Positions 45,177-53,959 of a stretch of DNA of 64,000 nt are shown here, piece after piece. The position numbers and the translations under genes are program-made. The notes under the pieces were generated by a model. It had not been told where the DNA came from. It saw nothing but the letters and a program-made list of their open reading frames with translations, and did not search any database. Source of the DNA: Polyangium sp. 6x1 (GTDB lineage: Bacteria; Myxococcota_A; Polyangia; Polyangiales; Polyangiaceae); the NCBI RefSeq assembly GCF_029946515.1, contig NZ_JARZHH010000001.1, positions 124,001-188,000 on the forward strand, read 5' to 3'. Numbering within the stretch: the first letter of the stretch is position 1; every line of letters begins with the position of its first letter.

Positions 45177-47261
45177 CTACTGCCCGATCAGCGTCACGCT
45201 GACGTCATCCACCTCGGCCTCGATCGCCTCTTCCGGCTCGTCCGGGCTCGACCCCTTCCCACTCCCCGGCGCCCCACCGCTATTGATCCGCACCTGCCTC
45301 CCGCGAATCGTCACCCCGCTCTGGTCGATGCGCACGAACCCGCCCGGCCCCTTGATCGTCAGGTCCTTCCCCGCCTCGATCACGATCGCTGTCCCCGCCG
45401 CGACGTGGATCTCCTCGTTCACCCCGATCGCATAGTTCTTCCCGACGAGCTCGTGCCGGTCGCCCTTCACCGTCAGCGATTGTTTCCCCTCGATCCGCTG
45501 ATTGCGCTTCCCGTACACCCGCAGATGCGAATCCCCCTCGATTCGCTCCCGCTTGTTCTGCTTGATGACGATGTCCTGGTCTTTCCCGACATACACCTTC
45601 AAGAAACCGAGCGTCTTTTCGGACTCGTCGTTCTTCACGAGCTTCTGCCGATCGTGCCCGACCGTGATCGTCTCGTCGTTCTTGACCAGCCTGCGCCGGT
45701 TCTTCTGCGCCTGCTCGTACACGAGCTCCTGGCCCTTGAGATCCTCGAACATGATCTCGTTGAACCCGTCCGAGCCGAGCGACGAATCACTCTTCCACGT
45801 GCTGCGCGTCTTGTGCTCCGGCAGCTTGTAGGGCACCGCCTGCTTCGCGTTGTACACGCGGCCCACGATGATCGGTTGGTCCGGGTCGCCCTCCAGGAAA
45901 CCCACCATGACCTCCTGCCCGATGCGCGGGATCACGATCATCCCATACCCCGTCCCGGCCCAGCCCTGGCTCACGCGGATCCAGCAGGAGCTGTTGTCGT
46001 CATTCTTCCCCTCGCGATCCCAGGGGAACTGCACGCGTGCCCGGCCAAACTCGTCCGTGTGGATCTCCTGGCCCTTCGGCCCCACGACCCGCGCGCTCTG
46101 CACCCCCTCGACGCGCGGCTTCGGCGTCCGCTGCGGCGGCCTGTAGGGCGCATCCGTGAAGACCGCTTGTCCGGACATGCTCCACTCGCCCTCCGGCGTC
46201 CCCTCCACCGAAAACTCGGTCACGAGCAGCTTCGTCGACTCCGTGATGTCCGCGTGCGGATGCCGGTCGATCGAAAAGACCTGTCCCGGCCAGAGGTCGA
46301 TCGTGTTCGTGTCGAACGACACCACGCGCCGGTCCACCCGCGTCCCGCCGAGGAGGCGCGTCGCGCGACCCTTGCCGAACCCTTGATCGTACCGCGCGAC
46401 GCCCTTGTCGTCCGCGGCCGGCGTCCCGCCGCCCTTGCCACCTTCGACCAGGAACGCCCCAGGCTCGTAATGGTACTGCTCGTACTTCGCCTCTTGCCCC
46501 TTGGCCTTCGGCGCTTCGCCGAAGAGCTCGAACGACGGGTTGCGAAAGTCGTAGTCACGGATCGTGTGCGCCCCGGGCCGCACCCCGTAGGACAAACGGA
46601 TCCCCGACACGAACTCCTTCTCGGCCTCCTGGTTCGGGTTGTCCACGTACGGCAGAGCCCCGCCGGGCCGCGGTGTGTTCGATTCGAGCTTGTCGGAGAG
46701 CGTGAGCTTCGAGCCCTTCGCGTCGTCGTCCGGAAACGTGAAGGCAATCCCCGCCTCCTCCAGCATCCTGCTGAAGAACGCAAAGTCGCTCTCGCCGTAC
46801 TGCACCTTGTACTCGAGCTTCGGGTACTTGCCGCGATCGATCTCCCAGGCCTTTTCGATGCTCCAGTCGCCGAGGAGCTCGTCAATGATGTCCGGGATCG
46901 AGAGGTGCTGGAAGATGCGGTAGTTCCGCCGCTGCGTGAGCATCCACAGGTCGGGCACGATGCGCAGCGAGTAGGTCGACAGCTCCTTCGCGCCCGACGC
47001 GGGCTGCACGGCCTGCACCTGCTCGATCGAGCTCACGATGCCGCTCCAGAGGCGCGCGCCGCCGAGCCGCGCGAAGAGCCATCCGCTCACGATCCGCAAG
47101 GACGCCGGTTGCCCGATGATCGCCTCGAGGTCGATGCTCGGGCTCTCGGACCGCGCCCACACCGAGACCGTGAACAACCCCGACACCGACTCGTGCACCG
47201 AGAAGCGCCGCACCGACAGCGAGCTCTCTCCGCAGGCAAACGTCAACTCCAAGACCGGCAT
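45177..47261 (-). CDS. vgrG: T6SS spike protein VgrG (copy 2), first gene of the cassette
   Basis: 694 aa, same architecture as VgrG1: gp27-like part (VRRFSVHESVSGLFTVSVWA, KYPKLEYKVQYGESDFAFFS), OB fold (GPKGQEIHTDEFGRARVQFP, WIRVSQGWAG) and needle (TITVGHDRQKLVKNDESEKT). No fused effector. It opens a cassette of eight minus-strand genes down to 37918 and diverges from a kinase gene; the 292-base gap (47262-47553) is C/A-rich on the plus strand and shows no recognisable promoter motif. Two VgrGs in one operon may form mixed trimers or serve different cargo. Confidence 0.95.
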   Translation of the reverse strand: MPVLELTFACGESSLSVRRFSVHESVSGLFTVSVWARSESPSIDLEAIIGQPASLRIVSGWLFARLGGARLWSGIVSSIEQVQAVQPASGAKELSTYSLRIVPDLWMLTQRRNYRIFQHLSIPDIIDELLGDWSIEKAWEIDRGKYPKLEYKVQYGESDFAFFSRMLEEAGIAFTFPDDDAKGSKLTLSDKLESNTPRPGGALPYVDNPNQEAEKEFVSGIRLSYGVRPGAHTIRDYDFRNPSFELFGEAPKAKGQEAKYEQYHYEPGAFLVEGGKGGGTPAADDKGVARYDQGFGKGRATRLLGGTRVDRRVVSFDTNTIDLWPGQVFSIDRHPHADITESTKLLVTEFSVEGTPEGEWSMSGQAVFTDAPYRPPQRTPKPRVEGVQSARVVGPKGQEIHTDEFGRARVQFPWDREGKNDDNSSCWIRVSQGWAGTGYGMIVIPRIGQEVMVGFLEGDPDQPIIVGRVYNAKQAVPYKLPEHKTRSTWKSDSSLGSDGFNEIMFEDLKGQELVYEQAQKNRRRLVKNDETITVGHDRQKLVKNDESEKTLGFLKVYVGKDQDIVIKQNKRERIEGDSHLRVYGKRNQRIEGKQSLTVKGDRHELVGKNYAIGVNEEIHVAAGTAIVIEAGKDLTIKGPGGFVRIDQSGVTIRGRQVRINSGGAPGSGKGSSPDEPEEAIEAEVDDVSVTLIGQ

Positions 47262-47553
47262 GCGTGCGACACCTCGTGTTCACCCTAGCAAGCTCAGGGT
47301 TTGCCCGTAAGCACCATCGTGCGCATCAGAACAAATCCAAACAACTTCCGCTACTTAGTACGCAACCACTCCACGCTGACCCTGGATCTCACATCCCCCA
47401 CCAACCAACCACGCCGAAAGTCAACATGTAACCATCCCACCCACACGTCCTCCACGACCAAGCACCCCCTCAAAGCTTACGCATGTCAATCACACCAACG
47501 TAGTACGCTTACCTGTTTCCCCAACCAAACCACCCGCTGTACACTCCCGCCTC

Positions 47554-49623
47554 ATGGCATCCACGGGAGCACCCGCAGCCCCTGGCGACGTCGTCGCAGG
47601 CCGATACCGCGTCGAGTCGTGGCTCGGGCAGGGCAACATGGCCGCGGTGTATCGCGCGACGCACCTCGTCACCGGAAAAACATACGCGCTCAAGCTCGTG
47701 CTCCCGCAGCTCGTCGACCGCGATGAGATCCGCGACCTCTTCCTCCAGGAGGCGCGCGTCGGCGCGCGCATCGGAGAAAACCCGCACATCGTCAACGTAT
47801 TCGACGCCGGAATCGATCCGCAGCGCGGCGTGCCATTCCTCGCCATGGAGCTGCTCGAAGGCGACACGCTCGATAAATACGTCAAGCACCGGGGGCCCGT
47901 GCCGCCGGGCCTCATGCGGATCCTCTTCGGCCATCTCGCCGATGCGCTCGGACAAGCCCATGCTGCGGGCGTCATTCACAGGGATCTCAAGCCCGGCAAT
48001 CTGTTTCTCACGTACGACCGCGGGAAAACGCCGCTGCTCAAAGTCGTCGATTTCGGCATCGCCAAGGTCCTGGAGGAGGGCGTCCAGGGGACGGCCACGC
48101 AGGTCGGGTCCCCTGCATACGCCGCGCCGGAGCAGCTCGGCGCCGGAATGCGGCCCGTGGCCGCGAAGATGGGGGTCACCATCGCGCACGGCATTACACC
48201 GCAGACCGACGTCTGGGCCCTCGGCGTCATCGCGTACGAGCTTTTGCTTGGCGTACCGCCCGGGCATCTGTGGACGGGCGAGGGACGCGGGAGCCTCACC
48301 GACATCATGATGGGCGTGGCCCTTCAGCCGACGCCGTCCGCGGTCGCTCGTGCGGGCGCCAAAGCGCACCTCTTGCCGCGTGGCTTCGACGAATGGCTGG
48401 GGAGGTGCCTACGGAAAGACGCCGCCGAGCGCTGGCCGAGCGTGGTAGAGGCCGTGCAGGAGCTCGCCGAGCTGCTCGATAGCGGGTACGACGACGGAGA
48501 GACGCAGCAGATTCGTCCGCACGCGTTGCTCGGGCTCGCGAAAAAACAGCCAATGCTCGCGACGATGCCCCTCCATCCCAGGCCGCGCTCCGTGCCGCCG
48601 CCGCCCGTGCAGACGGCTGTGCTTCCTCCGGGGCTCTACGGCGTGCCCGAGCAGACGGCGCCCCTCCCGCATCCCCAGAATGCTCGCGCCGCTGTTTTGC
48701 AGACCTTGCCTCTGCAAACTGTCCCCTCCGAGCTTCGCGCGCCGCCGCCTCCGCCCATCGAGGCTCCTCCGCCGCCTGCCGACGCCCGTGCCCCGCAGCC
48801 CTCCACCCCCGTCCACGTTGGCCCCGAGCACCTCGCGCTCTCGCCCCAGGCGCCGCGCGCATTTGCATCGCAGCCCTCCCTGACGTCAATCCCTCAATCC
48901 GCCGCCACGACCCACGGGCTTTCAGCGACAAACCCGCCGGCCACGCGGAGCGCTTCGAAAAAGGTGGGCGTCATGCTCGGCGCCCTGGCGCTCTTCGGGG
49001 CCCTTGGCGTCGTTGCCTTCGTGCTCACGCCCAAGGCTGGGGGGCTCCGGATCGAGGTCACCGGCAGCGACCTCAGCAAGGCCGCCATTTACGTGGACGG
49101 CCTGGAGCGGTGCGGGACGACGCCCTGTGTCGTCGGTGACCTCGAGCCGGGAAACCGTATCATCAAAGTGGTTGTTCCCGGGAAAGCCGAAAAGGTCGTT
49201 TCCGCAAGCGTGGTGCGAGGCGAAGAAAGCCCTGTTCTGATTCCATTGGAGGGGTCCGCGCCGGAGCTTCCGAAACCTACGCCGCCCGTCGAGCCGTCGA
49301 TACAGGAGGTGGTGGGAACGATCCCGGTGTCGGAGGCTCCAGAGCCCACGCGCGCTCCGGGCCCCATGCCCACCGCGACGCCCGCGACCGGCACGGCGAA
49401 CGCCCAGGCAACGCAGGGGACGGGGACGCTGAACATCAACTCGATCCCAGTATCCAAGGCGGTGCTGGACGGGCGGCCGCTCGGCAGCACGCCCAAGGTC
49501 GGCCTGTCGGTGCCGGCGGGGACACACACGGTGACCTTCATCCATCCCGAAAAGGGGAAGCAGACCGTGACCGTCACGGTGAAGGCGGGGGAGACGAAGA
49601 CGGCCGCGGTGAAGTTCAAATGA
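47554..49623 (+). CDS. Ser/Thr protein kinase with PEGA-type outer domain
   Basis: 689 aa. Kinase domain ~15-300: GQGNMAAVYRA, YALKLVL, HRDLKPGNLFL, VDFGIAKV, GSPAYAAPEQ, DVWALGVIAYE. It has a longer insertion before the DVWALG motif than its paralogues (about 30 residues from GAGMRPVAAK). A Pro-rich linker (~330-460) and one membrane helix (VMLGALALFGALGVVAFVLT) are followed by two PEGA-like beta domains (IYVDGLERCGTTPCVVGDLE; SKAVLDGRPLGSTPKVGLSV), which likely sit in the periplasm and bind surface components. It diverges from the VgrG2 cassette, so coordinated expression is plausible. Not a close paralogue of kinases A-D. Confidence 0.92.
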   Translation: MASTGAPAAPGDVVAGRYRVESWLGQGNMAAVYRATHLVTGKTYALKLVLPQLVDRDEIRDLFLQEARVGARIGENPHIVNVFDAGIDPQRGVPFLAMELLEGDTLDKYVKHRGPVPPGLMRILFGHLADALGQAHAAGVIHRDLKPGNLFLTYDRGKTPLLKVVDFGIAKVLEEGVQGTATQVGSPAYAAPEQLGAGMRPVAAKMGVTIAHGITPQTDVWALGVIAYELLLGVPPGHLWTGEGRGSLTDIMMGVALQPTPSAVARAGAKAHLLPRGFDEWLGRCLRKDAAERWPSVVEAVQELAELLDSGYDDGETQQIRPHALLGLAKKQPMLATMPLHPRPRSVPPPPVQTAVLPPGLYGVPEQTAPLPHPQNARAAVLQTLPLQTVPSELRAPPPPPIEAPPPPADARAPQPSTPVHVGPEHLALSPQAPRAFASQPSLTSIPQSAATTHGLSATNPPATRSASKKVGVMLGALALFGALGVVAFVLTPKAGGLRIEVTGSDLSKAAIYVDGLERCGTTPCVVGDLEPGNRIIKVVVPGKAEKVVSASVVRGEESPVLIPLEGSAPELPKPTPPVEPSIQEVVGTIPVSEAPEPTRAPGPMPTATPATGTANAQATQGTGTLNINSIPVSKAVLDGRPLGSTPKVGLSVPAGTHTVTFIHPEKGKQTVTVTVKAGETKTAAVKFK

Positions 49624-49690
49624 GGGTCGCGGGTCGCCTCCTTGTCATGCCATTCCTCGTCCTCCCGCAGATGTACGAGCAGCGGCCCGA

Positions 49691-50053
49691 TTACTCCTGT
49701 TCCACCGTCCGTTCCACGCGCTGCCACGGAAAGCGCCCGGAGAGCTCGACCTCGAGCGTCCAGCTCAAGAACGTCCGCACGAGCACGATGATCACGAGCA
49801 CGCCGACGCTTGTGAATGTCGGGCGGACGGCGACAGTGCGGATGATATCACCGGCGACGAGTAGCTCCAGGCCGAGCAGAATGGCGCGGCCGACCGTCTG
49901 CCTGTAGTCGCGGTAGATTGCGTCCGACGCGCACCGGCCAAGCACCTGACGGGCGATCCGAGCCGTGGCGACGAGGACACCGAGCGCGATGACCGCGACG
50001 CCGAATGCGTCGATGATCGTGCCCGTCCACCGGATGGCGTCGTCCAGCTCCAT
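49691..50053 (-). CDS. DUF1622 small membrane protein
   Basis: 120 aa with three hydrophobic segments (IDAFGVAVIALGVLVA, AILLGLELLVAGDIIRTV, VGVLVIIVLVRTFLSWTLEV). The YRDYRQTVGRAILLGLELL and RTFLSWTLEVELSGRFPW motifs fit DUF1622, an inner-membrane family of unknown function. Convergent with the kinase, with no apparent operon partner. Confidence 0.85.
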   Translation of the reverse strand: MELDDAIRWTGTIIDAFGVAVIALGVLVATARIARQVLGRCASDAIYRDYRQTVGRAILLGLELLVAGDIIRTVAVRPTFTSVGVLVIIVLVRTFLSWTLEVELSGRFPWQRVERTVEQE

Positions 50054-50219
50054 GACGCGAATTCAGCAGAAACCGTGCCTGTACCGGGATGTCGCCGTTC
50101 TGTACAGAAGGGGCGGTCACGCGGCCGCGCTCCAGCCTCGTCCGGACGTGCCGGGCGGGCACATGCAGCCGTAACGCGAGGGCCCTCGCGCGCATCCTAC
50201 GATGCAACCGAGGAGCATC

Positions 50220-51686
50220 GTGACGACGCTGCGCGCAGTGAAGGTCCCCGCCGAGGCGCTCAAAACCCTGCCCACGACCGTTCGTCCGCGGATCGACCCG
50301 GCCGATGTCGTGGTCCCGCCCGGCTACACCGTCGAGGCGCTCGTCGCGGGGCTCTCGTTTCCAGCATGCATGGAGTTCGGCGAGGATGGCGAGCTCTACA
50401 TCGGCGAAGGCGGATGCACCTGGCCGACGCGCCCCGCAATGCCGCCCCGCATTTTGAGGCTCGATCCATCGGGAAAGCTCGAGCACTTCGCCACCATGAA
50501 CTTCGCCGGCCCGCGTGGCTTCGCGGTCCGAAAGGGCCGGCTCTACGTATCGAGCAAGGGCGGCTATCACACGCGCATCGAGGTTTACGATCTCCAAAGC
50601 CGCAAGCCGACGATCCTGTTCGACAAGATCCCCAACGGCGGCTGGCACGAGCCGGGCGGGCCGCTCATCGGCCCGCACGACGGGCTCATGTATTTCGGGC
50701 AAGGGTCGGTGTCCCTCAACGGTGTGGTGAGCCCCGCGGGCTTCACGGTGGACATTGCCAAGCACCCGCACGCCAAGGACGTGCCTGGCCGCGACATCAC
50801 GCTCAGCGGCAACAACGTCCAGATGCGCGACCCGACGAAGCCCTTTCCCTTCCTGGTCGAGACGGGCCCGTACAAACCCTTCGGCGTCCCCGCAAAGAAG
50901 GGCGAGGTCGTCAAGGGCGAGCTCTGGTGCTCGACGGGCGTCTGGCGCGCGACGCTCGACGGGAAAGATCCAGAGCTCATCGCCTGGGGCATCCGCAATC
51001 CCTTCGGGATGGCGTTCGACGAGGAGGGAAACCTCTTCGTCTCGGACAACGATTACGAAGAGAAAGGCGAGCGCGCGATCGCACAGGATCCGGATCGCGT
51101 CTGGCGCGTGAAGAATGCCCGCACGCCGCACGGGTCCGTGACGGAGCCGGAATGGTTCGGCTTTCCGGACATCGCCGGCGACGGCCTGCCGGTCTGGCAC
51201 GAGTCGCATCTGCCCACGCGCGGCACGCCGGCGCAGCCGCTGCTGGAAAACCCGCCGAAATGGTCCGGCCCTGCGACGTGGCTCGGCGAGCCGCACACGG
51301 GGCTCGGCAAACTGGATTTCTGCCGCACAGACGCGTTCGGTCCAGGCCGGCGGGGCAAGCTGTTCCTGTGCTTCTTCGGCACGTATGCGCCGCTCAACTC
51401 TCCGCGGCCCGAGCAGCTCTCGAACGGGTTCGCCGTCGCGCAGATCGATGTCTCGACCGGGAAAACCGACGAGCTCTTCCTGCGCAACCGGCACCCGGGC
51501 CCGGCCTCCGCGCATGGCAGCGGCGGCATCGAGCGCCCGGTCGACTGCAAGTTCAGCCCCGATGGCAAGAGCCTTTACGTGCTCGATTTCGGCATCAATG
51601 TGGTCGATCGGAACAAGGTCGTCGCGTACGCCCACACCGGCGTCCTCTGGCGGATCACCTGGGACGCGGCCGGAAGGAACACATGA
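50220..51686 (+). CDS. PQQ-dependent sugar dehydrogenase-like beta-propeller protein
   Basis: 488 aa from the GTG at 50220 with AGGAG just before; an ATG at 50202 adds six residues without a ribosome site. No signal peptide is seen. It shows propeller blades with the pattern of glucose/sorbosone dehydrogenase-like proteins (FPACMEFGEDGELYIGEGGC, IRNPFGMAFDEEGNLFVSDN, PVDCKFSPDGKSLYVLDFGI). Such proteins oxidise sugars or simply bind ligands; catalytic residues cannot be confirmed here. The stop overlaps the next start (ATGA at 51683-51686), implying coupling. Confidence 0.75.
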   Translation: MTTLRAVKVPAEALKTLPTTVRPRIDPADVVVPPGYTVEALVAGLSFPACMEFGEDGELYIGEGGCTWPTRPAMPPRILRLDPSGKLEHFATMNFAGPRGFAVRKGRLYVSSKGGYHTRIEVYDLQSRKPTILFDKIPNGGWHEPGGPLIGPHDGLMYFGQGSVSLNGVVSPAGFTVDIAKHPHAKDVPGRDITLSGNNVQMRDPTKPFPFLVETGPYKPFGVPAKKGEVVKGELWCSTGVWRATLDGKDPELIAWGIRNPFGMAFDEEGNLFVSDNDYEEKGERAIAQDPDRVWRVKNARTPHGSVTEPEWFGFPDIAGDGLPVWHESHLPTRGTPAQPLLENPPKWSGPATWLGEPHTGLGKLDFCRTDAFGPGRRGKLFLCFFGTYAPLNSPRPEQLSNGFAVAQIDVSTGKTDELFLRNRHPGPASAHGSGGIERPVDCKFSPDGKSLYVLDFGINVVDRNKVVAYAHTGVLWRITWDAAGRNT

Positions 51687-52252
51687 CCCCCAAGGCATCG
51701 ATTGCGAACATCAAGGAGCCGATCCTGGTCGAGCTCGACGGTGCGAGCTGGGACGCCTACCTCGACAGCACGGAAAAGTGGCTCGACAACGTTTTGATGA
51801 TCCAGGCGTCCTTCCGCGAGCTCGCCGAGGACGTGCGCGCAAAGATCGAGGAGCCCCATTTCCACGCGTACCTGGGCGAGGTCGCGGAGAAGGCGCAGGC
51901 GCACGAGGATCGAGCCGAGGGGCTGTATCGAATCATCGGACGAGATCCTTCCCGCCTGCGTCCGGCGCTCGGGGCGTTGACGGCGAAGGTGCGTCAAGGC
52001 TGGGCAGACGTGTTCGGGCTGGCCGGCGGGGCGAAGGCGCCGTGGCGGGACCTGCATCAGCTCTTTCTGTCGAGCCTGAGCGCGATGAGCGCGTTCGGAG
52101 CAACCGAGCAGCTCGGCTACTCGCTCGGCCTGCACGAGCTCGCAAACGAGTGCTTCGCGATCGTCGACGAAAAGTACACGCACCACCTGCTCCTGCAGGA
52201 GCTGACGCTGGAGATGGTGCCGTGGGGGATCCTGTACAAGGCGCCGTTCTGA
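51683..52252 (+). CDS. Helical protein of unknown function coupled to the sugar dehydrogenase-like gene
   Basis: 189 aa, all-helical (WLDNVLMIQASFRELAEDVR, FHAYLGEVAEKAQAHEDRAE, TEQLGYSLGLHELANECFAI) with His and Glu residues spaced like a ferritin-like or DUF892-like bundle, though I cannot assign the family. Overlapping start/stop (ATGA) with the propeller gene suggests a stable partnership. No signal peptide. Confidence 0.7.
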   Translation: MTPKASIANIKEPILVELDGASWDAYLDSTEKWLDNVLMIQASFRELAEDVRAKIEEPHFHAYLGEVAEKAQAHEDRAEGLYRIIGRDPSRLRPALGALTAKVRQGWADVFGLAGGAKAPWRDLHQLFLSSLSAMSAFGATEQLGYSLGLHELANECFAIVDEKYTHHLLLQELTLEMVPWGILYKAPF

Positions 52253-52446
52253 CCTCTCCCCCAGCCGAACCTCGCAACCAGAGTCCCGTCGAGCACCGCC
52301 CCCGGAGGGGCCGTGGCGATCCGACGGTATCCGCGCCGAACTCAAACAACGGGCGCCACCGGTGGGGCTGGCATAGACTCCCGACCATGACCGACGTCGG
52401 AGTGCTTGCAGGCACCCCTCCGATCACGATGCACACGACCTGAACG

Positions 52447-53907
52447 ATGATACTCCCCATTACCCACGAAAACATGGAGGCGCGGAGGTGGCCCGTCGTC
52501 ACCCTCGTCATCCTCGCGCTCTGCTTCGTGATCCACTCCGTCGTGGCCGCCACGGAGCGCTCGCAGACGCGTGAGCTCAGCGCGCTCGTCTCGCAAGCCC
52601 TCACCTACCACGCAGCGCACCCGTATTTGAAGACGCGCCCGCCGCTCGACGAAATCGTCGGCTACACGCAGCTCCCGCTGTTTGGCGAAAGACCACGCCC
52701 CGAGAAGGCCCCGGACGACGAAGAAACGTTGGCGCAGCAGCAGCAGCACCTCGATGGGATCGGCCTCTCCGTGCAGAAGACGATCACCGCATTCCCCACG
52801 CGCCGCTTCGGCTACGTGCCCGCGCGCGGGGACGTGCTCGGGCTCGTGACGCACCAGTTCCTCCACGGCGGCTGGCTGCACCTCTTGTTCAACCTCTGGT
52901 TCCTCTGGCTCTGCGGCTGCAACCTGGAGGACCGATGGGGCCGCGCCGTCTACGGCCCGTTTTACGTCGCGGCCGGCGTCGTCGCCGCGCTCGCGCACAA
53001 ATTCTTGGGAGGCTCGCCGAACGTCCCCCTCATCGGCGCTTCGGGCGCCATCGCCGGCGCCTTGGGCGCGTTCCTCGTCGCATTCGCAAGGACGCGCATC
53101 CATTTCGTCACCTTCATCCGCCTGCGCCCCATCTTCTTCACGGCGCCGGCGTACGTCATGCTCCCGCTCTGGCTCGCCTCGCAGATCGCCTACTTGATGC
53201 TCGCGCCGCGCGACGGCGTCGCCTACGCGGCGCACGTGGGAGGCTTCGTGTTCGGCGTCGTCGTCGCAGGGGCCCTCCGGTTGAGCGGCGTCGAGAAGAA
53301 GCTCGACGACGCCGTCGAACAGAGCGTGACGACGGTGCAGGATCCACGCATCGTCGAGGCCTCGGACCTCATCACGCAAGGTCGCGCCGCCGAGGCGCTC
53401 GCGCGCCTCGACGAGCTCCACGCAGAGATGCCTTCGAGTATCGACGTGCAATTCGAGATCCTGCGGGCGACGAAAATGCTCGGCCAGAGAGCACGCGAGA
53501 TGGCGGCCTACGCTCGGCTCATGCAGCTCTACGTCCGCGCGGGCCAGACCGATGGGGCGATCACGCTCTTCCGCGAGGTGCGCACCGAGAAGCGGCTCCA
53601 CGAGCTGCCAGCCGCGACGCTCATGCAGATGGGACAGACGCTCGATGGCGCGGGTTTTCCGCGCGACGCGACGGACGCGTACGAGGCGGTGCACCGGAAA
53701 AACGCAGAGACCCTCTTGGCCGTGAAGGCGACGATCGCGCACGCAAAAATCGCCGCGCGCCTCGGGGCGATCGAGGAGGCGCGCTCGCTCTTCACCGCGG
53801 CGCGCGAGTCGCCTTTCTCGACGAAGGAGCTCGACGACGCGGCCCTCGTCGAGCTCGAGGCGCTCGACAAACTGGAGCCCGCAAGGTCCGGGCGCGTTCC
53901 TTCGTGA
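52447..53907 (+). CDS. Rhomboid-family intramembrane serine protease fused to TPR-like domain
   Basis: 486 aa. Membrane protease domain (~1-280): N-terminal helix, HQFLHGGWLHLLFNLWFLWL with the conserved HxxxN of helix 2, catalytic Ser in LIGASGAIAGALGA, and catalytic His in AYAAHVGGFVFG. Residues ~285-480 are helical repeats (ASDLITQGRAAEALARLDEL, YARLMQLYVRAGQTDGAITL, TDAYEAVHRKNAETLLAVKA) of TPR type on the cytoplasmic side. The fusion suggests recruitment of substrate or partner proteins to the protease. A 194-bp gap precedes it; a mini-ORF of 18 codons there is discussed among the rejected items. Confidence 0.88.
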   Translation: MILPITHENMEARRWPVVTLVILALCFVIHSVVAATERSQTRELSALVSQALTYHAAHPYLKTRPPLDEIVGYTQLPLFGERPRPEKAPDDEETLAQQQQHLDGIGLSVQKTITAFPTRRFGYVPARGDVLGLVTHQFLHGGWLHLLFNLWFLWLCGCNLEDRWGRAVYGPFYVAAGVVAALAHKFLGGSPNVPLIGASGAIAGALGAFLVAFARTRIHFVTFIRLRPIFFTAPAYVMLPLWLASQIAYLMLAPRDGVAYAAHVGGFVFGVVVAGALRLSGVEKKLDDAVEQSVTTVQDPRIVEASDLITQGRAAEALARLDELHAEMPSSIDVQFEILRATKMLGQRAREMAAYARLMQLYVRAGQTDGAITLFREVRTEKRLHELPAATLMQMGQTLDGAGFPRDATDAYEAVHRKNAETLLAVKATIAHAKIAARLGAIEEARSLFTAARESPFSTKELDDAALVELEALDKLEPARSGRVPS

Positions 53908-53959
53908 GCCGCGCGCTCTCTTCTTCGAACTTGGCGAAGAATCGAAACGGCTCCCTCGA

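Noticed and set aside
47262-47553. C/A-rich 292-base gap as a possible small RNA or tRNA locus
   Set aside because: No cloverleaf, no strong hairpin followed by U-run and no conserved promoter could be found by eye.
52387-52443. 18-codon mini-ORF just before the rhomboid gene, possible leader peptide
   Set aside because: There is no ribosome site, no regulatory codon run and no attenuator hairpins nearby, so chance is a sufficient explanation.
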